A stretch of DNA of 64,000 nucleotides, from positions 91,040 to 155,039 of the forward strand of contig NZ_RPOH01000021.1 in NCBI RefSeq assembly GCF_003818135.1. The letters are read 5' to 3'. The notes below the pieces were generated by a model. That model was not told the origin of the DNA. It searched no databases and was given only the letters and a program-made list of their open reading frames with translations. Numbering within the stretch: the stretch's first letter is position 1; every line of letters starts with the position of its first letter. Positions 1 to 8,496 of the stretch are shown here, in pieces. This stretch comes from Buttiauxella warmboldiae (GTDB taxonomy: Bacteria; Pseudomonadota; Gammaproteobacteria; Enterobacterales; Enterobacteriaceae). The translations under genes were made by a program, and so were the position numbers.

Positions 1-568
1 GTTTGCCAATACCCGGCTACAGCTTCAGGACACGGAGAACGGTGAGCTGATTTTGCTGGATGTCGCTGCCAGCAAGGATGAGCACATCCGGGAGCCGCTA
101 CGCATTGTTCGGGAAGAGAAAAAAACGACCGACGCAAAACCCTATGCAGCTCCTGAACCCTTACCCTCCACGCCGCTTCCGGTCACGCTCACCCGCTATG
201 CCGCACAGATGCTATATGCTCCGTTACGCGCCGTGGAGCCTTTGCCAGGCATTCAGCCCGAAGGCGTGCGGCTGGCAAAAACCATCACCACTCTGTTGCC
301 CGCGCTTCCCGTCAATGCCATACCGATCGGCGGTTGGCGGCTGGATCCATATCACCTGGCGGCGATCAGGCTTCAGAATAAAAGTGCCGCCCGGCTCGAA
401 CTCGATCCACGCCAGCTTCAGGGGCAGTTTTACGCCGCATCTTTTCAGCATCGCTGGCTGGGTCCCGCAGGTAGCGCCGAAGATACCACTGTGCTCTATC
501 TCATCACCCGTAATCATCGTCCTGAACAGGCGATCCTGCCTGAGCCCGCGCTGGAGAAGAAGAAATGA
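1..568 (+). CDS. ICE conjugation protein, TIGR03749 (TraK-like) family, 5' end outside window
   Basis: The frame is open from base 2 with no convincing start, so the gene begins left of the window and about 188 C-terminal residues are visible. Its position directly before a TIGR03752-type gene, and the proline-rich stretch followed by a compact C-terminal beta-type domain (near WRLDPYHLAAIRL), match the TIGR03749 family of MPF-G type IV secretion systems. That family is the likely counterpart of F-plasmid TraK, a periplasmic/outer-membrane part of the mating channel. The stop overlaps the next ATG by 4 bases, so translation is probably coupled. The family call rests on gene order and general resemblance. 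Confidence 0.7.
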   Translation, partial: FANTRLQLQDTENGELILLDVAASKDEHIREPLRIVREEKKTTDAKPYAAPEPLPSTPLPVTLTRYAAQMLYAPLRAVEPLPGIQPEGVRLAKTITTLLPALPVNAIPIGGWRLDPYHLAAIRLQNKSAARLELDPRQLQGQFYAASFQHRWLGPAGSAEDTTVLYLITRNHRPEQAILPEPALEKKK

Positions 569-1902
569 AACTCCAGGCGAATATCCTGCTGCGGGTTCTG
601 ACGCCGCTTATTCTGCTGGCGGGCAGCGTCATGCTGTTTCATGCCTGCCAGGATCGCAAAACTACACATGCAAACCCATCTGCCCCGGGAACTACTCTTA
701 GCAAGGGCGAACTGAAAGCGTTGGGGATCGAAGGCGACACGCCTGCCGATACCGTCGCCACATTGGTCGGCCAGATGAAACTCTGGCGTAAGGAGCTGGC
801 AACGGTAAAAGCCAGCAATACCGCCTTGCTGAAGGAAAATCAGCGCCTGCGTGAACGCGAGCATGATACCGACAGCCGCATCAACGAGGCCATTAACCGT
901 CAGCAAGCCAGTGCCTCACAGCAACAAAACGAAATGTTCAGCACATTGCAGGCACAAATCCGGCAGCTTAAAGAGCGCAGAACAACGGATGAATCGCTGG
1001 CCGGGCTGGGTATTGAAGAGCCGGAAGCCATATCCGGAGAGCAGCTACGCTGGATAGCGCCCGCCGATGCTCTGCCAACGGATAAAAACGGTCGCCCGCT
1101 GCAACCTGTGCTGGCCTTTCCTTCCACGATGCAGAACACCGCGCCACCGCCCGAAACACCGCCGCCTGCCGTCGTCAAACCGGTCTACACCCTGCCGCAG
1201 AACAGTACATTAATTGGCTCGGTGGCAATGACTGCGTTGCTGGGACGCATTCCGCTTAACGGCAGCGTCACCGATCCTTACCCGTTCAAGGTGCTGATTG
1301 GCCGCGATAACCTCACAGCCAACGGCATCGAATTGCCCGATATTGAAGGCGCAGTCATCTCCGGCAGTGCCACCGGCGACTGGACGCTCTCCTGCGTGCG
1401 AGGCAGCTTAACGTCAATCACCTTCGTCTTCCGCGACGGTACGGTGCGCACGCTCCCCGCTGAAGGCGATAAAACCGGAAACGGCGCGGAAGGCAATATT
1501 GGCTGGTTGTCCGATCCTCACGGCCTGCCCTGTATCCCCGGCGAGCGTAAATCCAACGCCGCTGAATATATCGGCTCACAGTTCCTTCTGGCCGGATCGT
1601 CCGCCGCCGCACAGGCGCTGGCGAACAACCAAACCACCTCCACCGTGGAGAATGGCTCTGTCACCACCGCGCTGACGGGCGACAGCGGGCAATACGTCCT
1701 TGGCCAGGCGCTGGGAGGAGGCCTGAAAGAGAGCGCCGACTGGTTTAAACAGCGCTACGGCCAGATGTTCGACGCCATCTACGTGCCGCCTGGCCGGGCC
1801 GTCGCTATCCATATCACCCGCCAACTGGCCATCGACTACGATCCCAACGGACGACGGGTTAACTACCGCACGGCAGGTGAACACACAGGAGATTTAGACT
1901 GA
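565..1902 (+). CDS. ICE conjugation protein, TIGR03752 (TraB/VirB10-like) family
   Basis: This 445-residue protein fits the TIGR03752 family of MPF-G ICE proteins, equivalent to TraB/VirB10, which spans the periplasm and links the inner-membrane ATPases to the outer-membrane pore. Residues 8-28 form one inner-membrane segment. Residues about 70-145 are charged and Gln/Lys/Glu-rich, typical of a coiled coil. A proline-rich linker (about 190-215) leads into a C-terminal beta domain with the STLIGSVAMTALLGRIP and TGDWTLSCVRGSLTS stretches, as in VirB10-type proteins. It overlaps both neighbours by 1-4 bases inside a tight tra operon. The start is ATG at 565. Confidence 0.85.
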   Translation: MKLQANILLRVLTPLILLAGSVMLFHACQDRKTTHANPSAPGTTLSKGELKALGIEGDTPADTVATLVGQMKLWRKELATVKASNTALLKENQRLREREHDTDSRINEAINRQQASASQQQNEMFSTLQAQIRQLKERRTTDESLAGLGIEEPEAISGEQLRWIAPADALPTDKNGRPLQPVLAFPSTMQNTAPPPETPPPAVVKPVYTLPQNSTLIGSVAMTALLGRIPLNGSVTDPYPFKVLIGRDNLTANGIELPDIEGAVISGSATGDWTLSCVRGSLTSITFVFRDGTVRTLPAEGDKTGNGAEGNIGWLSDPHGLPCIPGERKSNAAEYIGSQFLLAGSSAAAQALANNQTTSTVENGSVTTALTGDSGQYVLGQALGGGLKESADWFKQRYGQMFDAIYVPPGRAVAIHITRQLAIDYDPNGRRVNYRTAGEHTGDLD

Positions 1903-2291
1903 TGCGTGCACTGATATTGCTGTTATCGCTGCTACTGGTCGCCTGTAGCACCGACCAGAAAACGCTGCTGCCGGTGGATGAAAACACCACCATGCTGTCT
2001 ATCTGGGGTAGACAGAACGGCGATAAACAGGCGCTGTACGACGCACGTTCCGCTCTGCGCCGTCCACTTGATGACACCACACTAATCGCGCAACAGCAGC
2101 AGGCCACACGCAGCGACGACAATGCCGCTCGAGCGCTGTTCCGGCGACTGCCAAACCCGGATCTGGAGCTGTATATTTTCCCCCATCTGGCTGGTAGCGA
2201 AGGCGTCCCGGTGCCGGGATACACCACCGTCTTCCCCTTCTATAACCGGGTGCAGTACGCCCTTCCCGGCGAGCGGACCGATCCGCTGTGA
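1902..2291 (+). CDS. ICE conjugation lipoprotein, TIGR03751 family
   Basis: This 129-residue protein has a short hydrophobic signal ending in a lipobox (LLLVAC, Cys15), so it is predicted to be lipid-anchored. It sits between the VirB10-like gene and the VirB4-like ATPase gene, exactly where MPF-G ICEs carry the TIGR03751 conjugative-transfer lipoprotein, the VirB7/TraV counterpart thought to stabilise the outer-membrane core. The mature part is polar, with the stretch LPNPDLELYIFPHLAG near its middle. Its start overlaps the previous stop by one base and its stop overlaps the next ATG by 4 bases. Confidence 0.82.
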   Translation: MRALILLLSLLLVACSTDQKTLLPVDENTTMLSIWGRQNGDKQALYDARSALRRPLDDTTLIAQQQQATRSDDNAARALFRRLPNPDLELYIFPHLAGSEGVPVPGYTTVFPFYNRVQYALPGERTDPL

Positions 2292-4945
2292 TGATACGTA
2301 GTGGCACGCTGACCGAACGGACGGTGGACAGCCTGTACCAGAAAGGCGCGTCGTTCGTCGATTTTTTGCCGTGGGTGGAGTACCAGCCGGAAAGCAAAAC
2401 GCTGCTGCTGGATGACGGGCGATCCGTCGGCGCGGTGTATGACATCACACCGTTCGGCACCGAAGGCCGCTCTCCGGCAAGACTGGAAGAACTGCGCGAT
2501 ATCCTGAAAGACGCGCTCCAGGACAGCTTCACAGAATACGATCGCCATCCGTGGGTGGTGCAATTTTATTGCCAGGATGAGGACGATACCGCAGGCTGGC
2601 TGGCCACATTGCATGACTACGCTGTTCCTGAAGCGAAGGATTCCGATTTTACCCGCGCCTGGCTGAACGAGATGGAGCGCCATCTGCACGCTGTTTCCCG
2701 CCCGGAAGGCTACTTCCTGGATGATGCCGTCAGCCATACCCGCTGGCGTGCTCAGCAGCGCCACACGCGAATGGTGGTCTACCGCTGGCTACCCAATAAA
2801 TCCCGCGATCCGCTGGAAGACTCCCCGGAAGAGGCGCTGAATACCGTCTGTGAACGAATGGTTTCTGCGTTGGCGGGCGCGGGGATTCACGTTCGCAGGC
2901 TGGAGTCTGAGGCCATTCGCCACTGGCTGCTGCGCTGGTTTAATCCGGCCCCGCAGATGGCGGACTCACCCCAGCAATTCTGGCAAATGATGGCGCAGCA
3001 GGATGACACACCCGAGCTGCACGACTTTGCCGAAAGCCTGCTATGCAGTGAACCCCGCTCACAGGCCGCGCAGGGAACATGGCTGTTCGACCAGCGTCCG
3101 CACAAAGTCATTGTGCTGGACAGGCTGCGCAAACCTCCCACTGTCGGCCATATGACTGGAGAGTCTGCACGCGGCGATGGAGTGAACGCACTGTTCGACG
3201 TGCTGCCGGAAGGGGTGATTATGGCGCTAACCATCGTCGTCTGGCCGCAGGACCAGTTGGAGGAACATTTAAGCCGCCTCAGCGACCGCGCCATCGGTGA
3301 AAACGTCGAATCGGAGTACACCAAAAAAGACTGTCAGGAGGTGCGCCACTGGCTGAAAGACGGCCATAAACTCTACCGTAGCGCACTGGCGTTTTACCTC
3401 TTCGCCCCGGATAACGGTGAACTGACCAGGCGTGTGCGTAGCCTGAACAGCCTGCTACTGAATGCGGGTATGGTTCCGGTGCAGGAGAATGACGAGCTCG
3501 CCCCGCTCAGTTCGTGGCTGCGCTGGTTGCCGATGTGCTTCGACCCGGCGCGGGATAAGCGCCAGCTTTATACCCGCTTCAGCTTTGTTCAACACCTTGC
3601 CAACCTGCTGCCGCTGTTTGGCCGCGAGAGCGGTACCGGGCATCCTGGCGTTAGCTACTTTAATCGTGGCGGCGGGATGTTGTGCTGGGACCCGCTCAAC
3701 CGCGAGGACCGCGCCCAGAACGGCCACCTGCTGCTGCTCGGCCCGACTGGCGCAGGCAAATCCGCCACGCTGAACGCCAAAATCGCGCAGCTAATGGCGC
3801 TGCACCGCCCGCGTCTGTTTATTGTCGAGGCGGGCAACTCGTTCGGACTGATGGCCGATTACGCCCGCGAACATGGCCTGACGGTGAATAAAATCAGCCT
3901 GAAACCCGGCTCCGGCATCACGCTACCGCTGTTTGCCGATGCGTGGAAACTGGCGGAAAGCGATGCACCTCCAGCAGAAGCAGATGATGACGATCCCGAA
4001 GAGAGCGATAACGAACAGCGCGATCTGCTGGGCGAGATGGAGATCACTGCCCGGTTGATGATCACCGGCGGCGAGCTGAAAGAGGACGCCCGCCTGACAC
4101 GCTCTGACCGGGCGCTGATCCGCGAAGCGATACTCCATGCAGCCCGACTTACCGCTCGCGAGAAAAGACAGACGCTGACGCAGGATATCCGCAACGCGCT
4201 GTTTGCGCTGGCACAGGATGCGGCACTAGCGGAACCCCACCGCAACCGGCTGTGGGAGATGGGCGAAGCGATGAATATGTTCTGCTCCGGGTTTGAAGGT
4301 GAACTGTTTAACCGCGAGGGTGAAGCGTGGCCGGAAGCGGATATCACCCTGGTGGATCTGGCGATGTTTGCCCGGGAAGGGTACGAGGCGCAACTGGCGA
4401 TCGCTTATATCTCGCTGATTAACCATATTAACAACCTTGGCGAACGTGACCAGCATCTGGCGCGGCCCATCGTCAATATCACCGATGAGGCGCATATTAT
4501 CACCGTCAACCCGCTGCTGGCGCGGTTTCTGACTAAAGGCTCGAAGATGTGGCGCAAGCTGGGGATTTGGCTGTGGCTGGCAACGCAGAACCTGAGCGAC
4601 TTCCCGGACGACGCGAAAAAGCTGCTCAATATGATCGAGTGGTGGGAGCTACTGGTGATGCCCCCTGAGGAGGTGGAGCAGGTTAGCCGTTTCAAATTCC
4701 TGACGCCGGAACAGCGCCAGCTCCTGCTCAGCGCGACTAAAGCCTCAGGGAAATATACCGAAGGCGTGGTGCTTTCCCCACGCGTTGAGGCACTGTTCCG
4801 CGTGGTCTCTCCTGCTCTGTGGCTGGCGCTGGGGATGACGGAGAAACATGAAAAGGCGGAGCGGATGCGGATTATGAAGGACTCTGGGTGTAGTGAGCTG
4901 GAGGCGGCGATGAGGGTGGCGGAAAGGTGTTTTTCCAGTGGTTGA
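2288..4945 (+). CDS. TraC/VirB4-type conjugation ATPase (TIGR03744 family)
   Basis: At 885 residues this is a full-length VirB4/TraC-class ATPase, which powers assembly of the mating apparatus at the inner membrane. A Walker A motif (GPTGAGKS) lies near residue 488. A Walker B-like stretch followed by DEAH (NITDEAHIITVNP) lies near residue 733, and LWLATQNLSD near 760 resembles the sensor segment of this family. Residues 1-450 are the family-specific N-terminal domain. An acidic loop at about 560-580 (EADDDDPEESDNE) is an insertion between the motifs. It is the last gene of the left tra block; the right tra block resumes only at 14206, after cargo. Confidence 0.9.
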   Translation: MMIRSGTLTERTVDSLYQKGASFVDFLPWVEYQPESKTLLLDDGRSVGAVYDITPFGTEGRSPARLEELRDILKDALQDSFTEYDRHPWVVQFYCQDEDDTAGWLATLHDYAVPEAKDSDFTRAWLNEMERHLHAVSRPEGYFLDDAVSHTRWRAQQRHTRMVVYRWLPNKSRDPLEDSPEEALNTVCERMVSALAGAGIHVRRLESEAIRHWLLRWFNPAPQMADSPQQFWQMMAQQDDTPELHDFAESLLCSEPRSQAAQGTWLFDQRPHKVIVLDRLRKPPTVGHMTGESARGDGVNALFDVLPEGVIMALTIVVWPQDQLEEHLSRLSDRAIGENVESEYTKKDCQEVRHWLKDGHKLYRSALAFYLFAPDNGELTRRVRSLNSLLLNAGMVPVQENDELAPLSSWLRWLPMCFDPARDKRQLYTRFSFVQHLANLLPLFGRESGTGHPGVSYFNRGGGMLCWDPLNREDRAQNGHLLLLGPTGAGKSATLNAKIAQLMALHRPRLFIVEAGNSFGLMADYAREHGLTVNKISLKPGSGITLPLFADAWKLAESDAPPAEADDDDPEESDNEQRDLLGEMEITARLMITGGELKEDARLTRSDRALIREAILHAARLTAREKRQTLTQDIRNALFALAQDAALAEPHRNRLWEMGEAMNMFCSGFEGELFNREGEAWPEADITLVDLAMFAREGYEAQLAIAYISLINHINNLGERDQHLARPIVNITDEAHIITVNPLLARFLTKGSKMWRKLGIWLWLATQNLSDFPDDAKKLLNMIEWWELLVMPPEEVEQVSRFKFLTPEQRQLLLSATKASGKYTEGVVLSPRVEALFRVVSPALWLALGMTEKHEKAERMRIMKDSGCSELEAAMRVAERCFSSG

Positions 4946-5108
4946 TTTGTAATGCTATTATGGATTCAACTAAGTGCGATGGGCTGGTTAGTGCCAGCAG
5001 CAGACGTTGCTAAGTTCGCACTGCATTAATTATTAGAAATCAGGTCGATACGATTGTGGATTTTTTCGCGAATGATAGCATTGTGCTTTTTCCATCAGGT
5101 GCAGGGCA

Positions 5109-5846
5109 GTGAGCGAAGCGAAAACAATTAAAGGGATTGAGGTTCAGAGAAGTGATAAGGAACTTGAAAACCTCCTAAGCGCCTGGGTCAAAGCAATCGT
5201 ACGTTATACCACTGCCAATGAGTACGATAACCCCTGGTGGTACAACGAAAGGGCTTCACTAAGCGTATTGGCTGGCGCGGCATGGACCCTCAAAAATTGG
5301 CTCGCCCTGGAAGAATTTTCGACATTGAAGCGTCACCGCACCCTTGAGCCAGGTGTCGATAGAGGCTCGCTGCGACACGGTCGTTGCGATCTATTTGTGC
5401 AGTCCCCGAACACGAGCTTTGCAATTGAGGCGAAGCAGACAGTGCAGTCGATCGGTGCTCGTTCCGATGGTTATACTTTTACTGAGCGTGCAATGCGAGA
5501 GGCCTGGGCAGACTCAGGGGACTTGAGTAACAGGGAGGCATATCGTCGATTCGCTGTCACTTTCATCGTTCCCTATATACCAACGAGCGAAGTGCTGATC
5601 AACGAGGATGGCGAGGGGAAGGTGTGTCCGAGAAAAGTGGAGCGAGCGATTAAGGATTGGTTAACCGATCAGGCTGGTTTTTTGGGTGCATCCATGAAAC
5701 GTACCGACTTCGCCTTCATATTCCCTCAATTAGGTAATCAGCATTATTCGCTGAATGGAAAGCACTATCCTGGTGTAGTCATAGTGTTTGAAGAACGCTA
5801 CCGCGCGCATCGCCGTCAAACGGTAACTGAGGAGCAAGTCTTCTGA
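5109..5846 (+). CDS. Hypothetical protein with PD-(D/E)XK nuclease-like motif
   Basis: This 245-residue protein is not recognised as a named family. Residues 91-109 read GRCDLFV, then FAIEAKQ 12 residues later. This D(94)...E(107)-A-K(109) pattern at the end of a beta strand is the signature of the PD-(D/E)XK restriction-endonuclease fold, so a nuclease or nuclease-derived function is possible. The start is GTG at 5109, preceded by AGGTGCAGGG. It stands alone after the VirB4-like gene and begins the cargo block. The motif is read by eye. It could equally be a structural relative without catalysis. Confidence 0.5.
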   Translation: MSEAKTIKGIEVQRSDKELENLLSAWVKAIVRYTTANEYDNPWWYNERASLSVLAGAAWTLKNWLALEEFSTLKRHRTLEPGVDRGSLRHGRCDLFVQSPNTSFAIEAKQTVQSIGARSDGYTFTERAMREAWADSGDLSNREAYRRFAVTFIVPYIPTSEVLINEDGEGKVCPRKVERAIKDWLTDQAGFLGASMKRTDFAFIFPQLGNQHYSLNGKHYPGVVIVFEERYRAHRRQTVTEEQVF

Positions 5847-6172
5847 CCGATGCTGTTAATTTACCGCATCAACCGGTTTTATTTGAAGCCGAAAGCGTAC
5901 TTCATCAACATTAATTTTGGACCGCTTGCTGCCTGACATGAAGGGCGGCATCGTGCCAGGAGCGGACGTTCCTTGGTTCTAGAAATGCTCTCATGTCTTG
6001 GCCAATTTTTGTCGGCCACTTCAAATTTAAAAGCTATAGCTGCTGGCACTAAATCAGTCCCTTGCGGGCTTTGGTGGTCAAATAATGCGCTAAATATACA
6101 ATAATATCCAAAGCGTCCTATAGATCAGCACTTGGAAGATAAGAGCCTATTTTTATTTTGAGCATGCATTGC
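5847..6172. other. Intergenic region without a supported gene
   Basis: About 330 bases, AT-rich towards the right, with short unrelated open frames lacking a ribosome binding site. I see no gene here. The right end runs into the palindrome at 6173-6210. Confidence 0.5.
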
Positions 6173-6210
6173 AATCATGAAACATATCAAATATGATTTG
6201 TTTCATGATT
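6173..6210. promoter_or_regulatory. Palindromic operator candidate upstream of 6233 gene
   Basis: A perfect 12-base inverted repeat, AATCATGAAACA (6173-6184) and TGTTTCATGATT (6199-6210), surrounds a 14-base AT-rich spacer. It ends 22 bases before the ATG at 6233, a normal position for an autoregulatory operator. The protein encoded next has a possible ribbon-helix-helix N-terminus that could bind it. This is inference from position. Confidence 0.5.
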
Positions 6211-6232
6211 TTTAAAAACAAAGGTGCGTGCA

Positions 6233-6817
6233 ATGGATATCTCTCTCTCTGACTTTTCTTATAACCGTCTTGCTGCGTTAGCAAAGGGCTTTGAAACCCC
6301 TGAACAAGTGATTAATCGCTTAATTGATGCTTTTGAATCTGACCAGAACAAACGGCCAGAACTCTTCTTCAATCCGGTAAACGAAGAAGAGTTTAAACAA
6401 GCTCTTTTGGACTCTAAACAAGTTAAAGTTGAAATGTTTAAAGGGGATGGTTCCTGTGAAGTTGGTACTTGGAACGCCCGATCAATCTCTGCTGATTCAT
6501 CCCTCCGGGCGAATATTTGGAGTGGCTACCTACGCGGCTGGAAGGAAAAAGGGATAGTTCGCGCGGTGTTTACCGTTCAGGAAGAACCGGAACCTACTGG
6601 CTCAGTAATAGAAAGCGCGAAATGGCAGGATTATAAAATTAGTAGACTCGAAAGCGGTTCGATTGTTGTAGAACGAGAAGGCCGTCCAGTAACTATCGTT
6701 AAGCCTTTCTTGCGTAAGGTAGCGGAGGATCTGAAGGTGGATTTAAATAATGCTAATGGTAATCAAATGAATACCCGCCAGTTAGGGAGCGCTATTATCA
6801 AAAAGCTGAAAGGTTAA
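6233..6817 (+). CDS. Hypothetical protein, possible ribbon-helix-helix N-terminus
   Basis: This is a 194-residue soluble protein. The ATG at 6233 is chosen over an in-frame GTG at 6224 because AAGGTG lies 7 bases before it. Residues 1-40 (MDISLSDFSYNRLAALAKG, then TPEQVINRLIDAFE) look like the strand-helix-helix of an RHH DNA-binding domain. The C-terminus ends in MNTRQLGSAIIKKLKG. The middle part (GSCEVGTWNARS to SIVVEREGRPV) is not recognised. A 38-base palindrome just upstream suggests self-regulation, and a short hairpin (ACGCC-TTTG-GGCGT, 6828-6841) follows the stop as a possible weak terminator. No function is assigned. Confidence 0.6.
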   Translation: MDISLSDFSYNRLAALAKGFETPEQVINRLIDAFESDQNKRPELFFNPVNEEEFKQALLDSKQVKVEMFKGDGSCEVGTWNARSISADSSLRANIWSGYLRGWKEKGIVRAVFTVQEEPEPTGSVIESAKWQDYKISRLESGSIVVEREGRPVTIVKPFLRKVAEDLKVDLNNANGNQMNTRQLGSAIIKKLKG

Positions 6818-7223
6818 AAGACAAAAGACGCCTTTGGGCGTGCCTTTAAACATTACTTTAAAAGCCTTAACTCCAAATTCGAATTTGCAATTTCTCGACT
6901 TGCTAGTTGTCTTCTCCTCTCCCGAAGGTTACATGCATTACGAGCTGGCCGCATACAGGTGCAGCACGGGCAACCTTCTAAAATTTATAGAGCAGGACCG
7001 CTCATATGTAAGTATCCCTTTAAAGTGGCTCATTCACTTTTAGAGTTCTTACGAAAAGCTAATTTTGTGCGTGCGAGGCTAACTTCCGCGGCTCGCTCAT
7101 AGCTGCCCTTCGCTCCCCATTACGGCAGTTGTGTGCCAAAAGCGGATGTCGGAAACACTAAAATTATTTAAAGAGCATCCACTAAATCCTTAATGGTTGC
7201 GTTACTAACACATGATAACAAAT
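6818..7223. other. Intergenic region, probable degenerate sequence
   Basis: Apart from the short hairpin at 6828-6841, this stretch holds two overlapping short frames (one from a GTG at 6834, one ending near 7100) without ribosome binding sites. The second frame (reading ALRAGRIQVQHGQPSKIYRA) looks like a worn remnant of an island-type small protein. I cannot support a functional gene. Confidence 0.35.
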
Positions 7224-7892
7224 TCACCGCGTTACTATTAGGATTTTGATTATATGATATACACTTCTTATCGTTGAATAATCTCCTATTTGAAGTGCAT
7301 TAAAAAAAATATCACGTTGATATTCGTGATATGCAACCCACCGGAAATGAATTGAAAGTTGGTGCTCGGTCTCGACTCTTGCTTCAATAAGACTTAGTGC
7401 GTATCTAAGTTCATTGTTCGAAGCTGAACGTATTAGCGTCTTTGCACCACTATTATGGTCTTGCTTTACAATACACTCATCTCTTAATTTACCAACATCT
7501 CTCATTAAGCCTGGGAATGAGTCTTCAAACAACCGAACTCCCTCGTGCCAAAAGCACCAAGAAAGATGAATATACAAAAGATTTTGGTCTATCCACATCA
7601 TAATTGAATTGTCGATGTTAATATCTTTATTGTCGCCTTTAGCCACATCACTCATGTCAAAGCCCTCATATAAATAAAAACAATGAATAAGATCTGTTAA
7701 CGAAAGCGTAACACTCCTGTTGCTTTTTGTTAGCTTGCTGACGGTTGGGGAAGTGTTATTCAAATACGCTATCAATACACCTGTGAATTTAACCTTGACG
7801 TGGTGTTGAGGTGTAATCAGAAAACTCACTACGGAAAATAAAATTTGAATAATTAGCTTATCGACAGTTAATGATCCAATTGTTACCTGCAC
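7224..7892 (-). CDS. Hypothetical protein downstream of cysteine-rich small protein
   Basis: This 222-residue protein is not recognised. It starts at a GTG (7892) inside the 3' end of the upstream cysteine-rich gene (35-base overlap), so the two are probably one transcript with coupled translation. The N-terminal 45 residues are hydrophobic (DKLIIQILFSVVSFLI), possibly one membrane segment. The rest is mixed, with Trp, His and Tyr-rich stretches such as LLYIHLSWCFWHEGVRLFED. Its AT-rich composition differs from the tra genes. Its role could be processing, immunity or export for the small protein; that is inferred from adjacency alone. Confidence 0.5.
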   Translation of the reverse strand: MQVTIGSLTVDKLIIQILFSVVSFLITPQHHVKVKFTGVLIAYLNNTSPTVSKLTKSNRSVTLSLTDLIHCFYLYEGFDMSDVAKGDNKDINIDNSIMMWIDQNLLYIHLSWCFWHEGVRLFEDSFPGLMRDVGKLRDECIVKQDHNSGAKTLIRSASNNELRYALSLIEARVETEHQLSIHFRWVAYHEYQRDIFFNALQIGDYSTIRSVYHIIKILIVTR

Positions 7893-8163
7893 AATTAACA
7901 GTCCATGACTGACCTAAATTACAAGTGCACCAAAGTCGACCATTTGGAGTGTCTTTGTAAAAATACATCCACTGTCCTCCGCAGCACATTTGTGCATAAC
8001 ATTGCCCGTTAATTGTGATTCTCCTTAAACTTCCGTTGCTTGAGCACGAATCTTTAATTGTTACATCTTGATCATTAGTAACGGTGGAATATACATCTGG
8101 ATCAACTGGTAAATCAGTTTTTTCAGCTTGTACAGTAGATGATATTTCAATATCCATGCTCAT
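7858..8163 (-). CDS. Small cysteine-rich protein, precursor-like layout
   Basis: This 101-residue protein has two very different halves. Residues 1-38 are acidic, Cys-free and leader-like (DIEISSTVQAEK, then DLPVDPDVYSTV). Residues 39-101 contain eight cysteines, several glycines and tryptophans (CYAQMCCGGQWMYFY, WCTCNLGQSW). ATG at 8163 is preferred to the in-frame GTG at 8172 because GAGGTGAG precedes it. A split of this kind is seen in secreted disulfide-rich proteins and some ribosomally made, modified peptides. There is no obvious Sec signal and no recognised modification enzyme nearby, so both options are tentative. It is followed by an overlapping gene of unknown function. Confidence 0.55.
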   Translation of the reverse strand: MSMDIEISSTVQAEKTDLPVDPDVYSTVTNDQDVTIKDSCSSNGSLRRITINGQCYAQMCCGGQWMYFYKDTPNGRLWCTCNLGQSWTVNCAGNNWIINCR

Positions 8164-8496
8164 ATAACTCACCTCGAATTAATGTGTGATTATAGAAATT
8201 TAAACGAGGGATGAATAAACTTCAGTAATGAAAATGTCGTATTTAATGCATGTGTTTCTAATACACTCGGCACCATTAAACATTTATCAATAGGAGATCT
8301 TTGTCCACTCTTTTCCTCTATCATCATGATAGCGAGCGGTTTGTTGTGGAGATTAATGCACAAGCAGCAACTGCGCATCAATCTCCTGGGTTTAATAAAG
8401 ACGTTCTGTCAGCGACCGCTCTTCGCTCTTAGCTGCCTGTCAAACAGGGTCGTGACGACAAGAAACGTAAATTCGTCAAAGAACAAAAACAATAGA
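8164..8496. other. Intergenic region without a supported gene
   Basis: About 330 bases between two minus-strand genes, AT-rich on the left. The promoter of the cysteine-rich gene should lie at the left end. Short frames on both strands lack ribosome binding sites. Nothing else is seen. Confidence 0.4.

Noticed and set aside
4973..5022. Inverted repeat AGTGCGA / TCGCACT with an inner CTGG...CCAG stem after the VirB4-like gene
   Set aside because: Arms are far apart (36 bases) and no T-run follows; it may be chance, so no terminator or RNA is claimed.
6834..7043. 69-residue open frame after the palindrome-controlled gene
   Set aside because: Its GTG start lies in a hairpin, with no ribosome binding site; a frame in another register looks more like a worn remnant.
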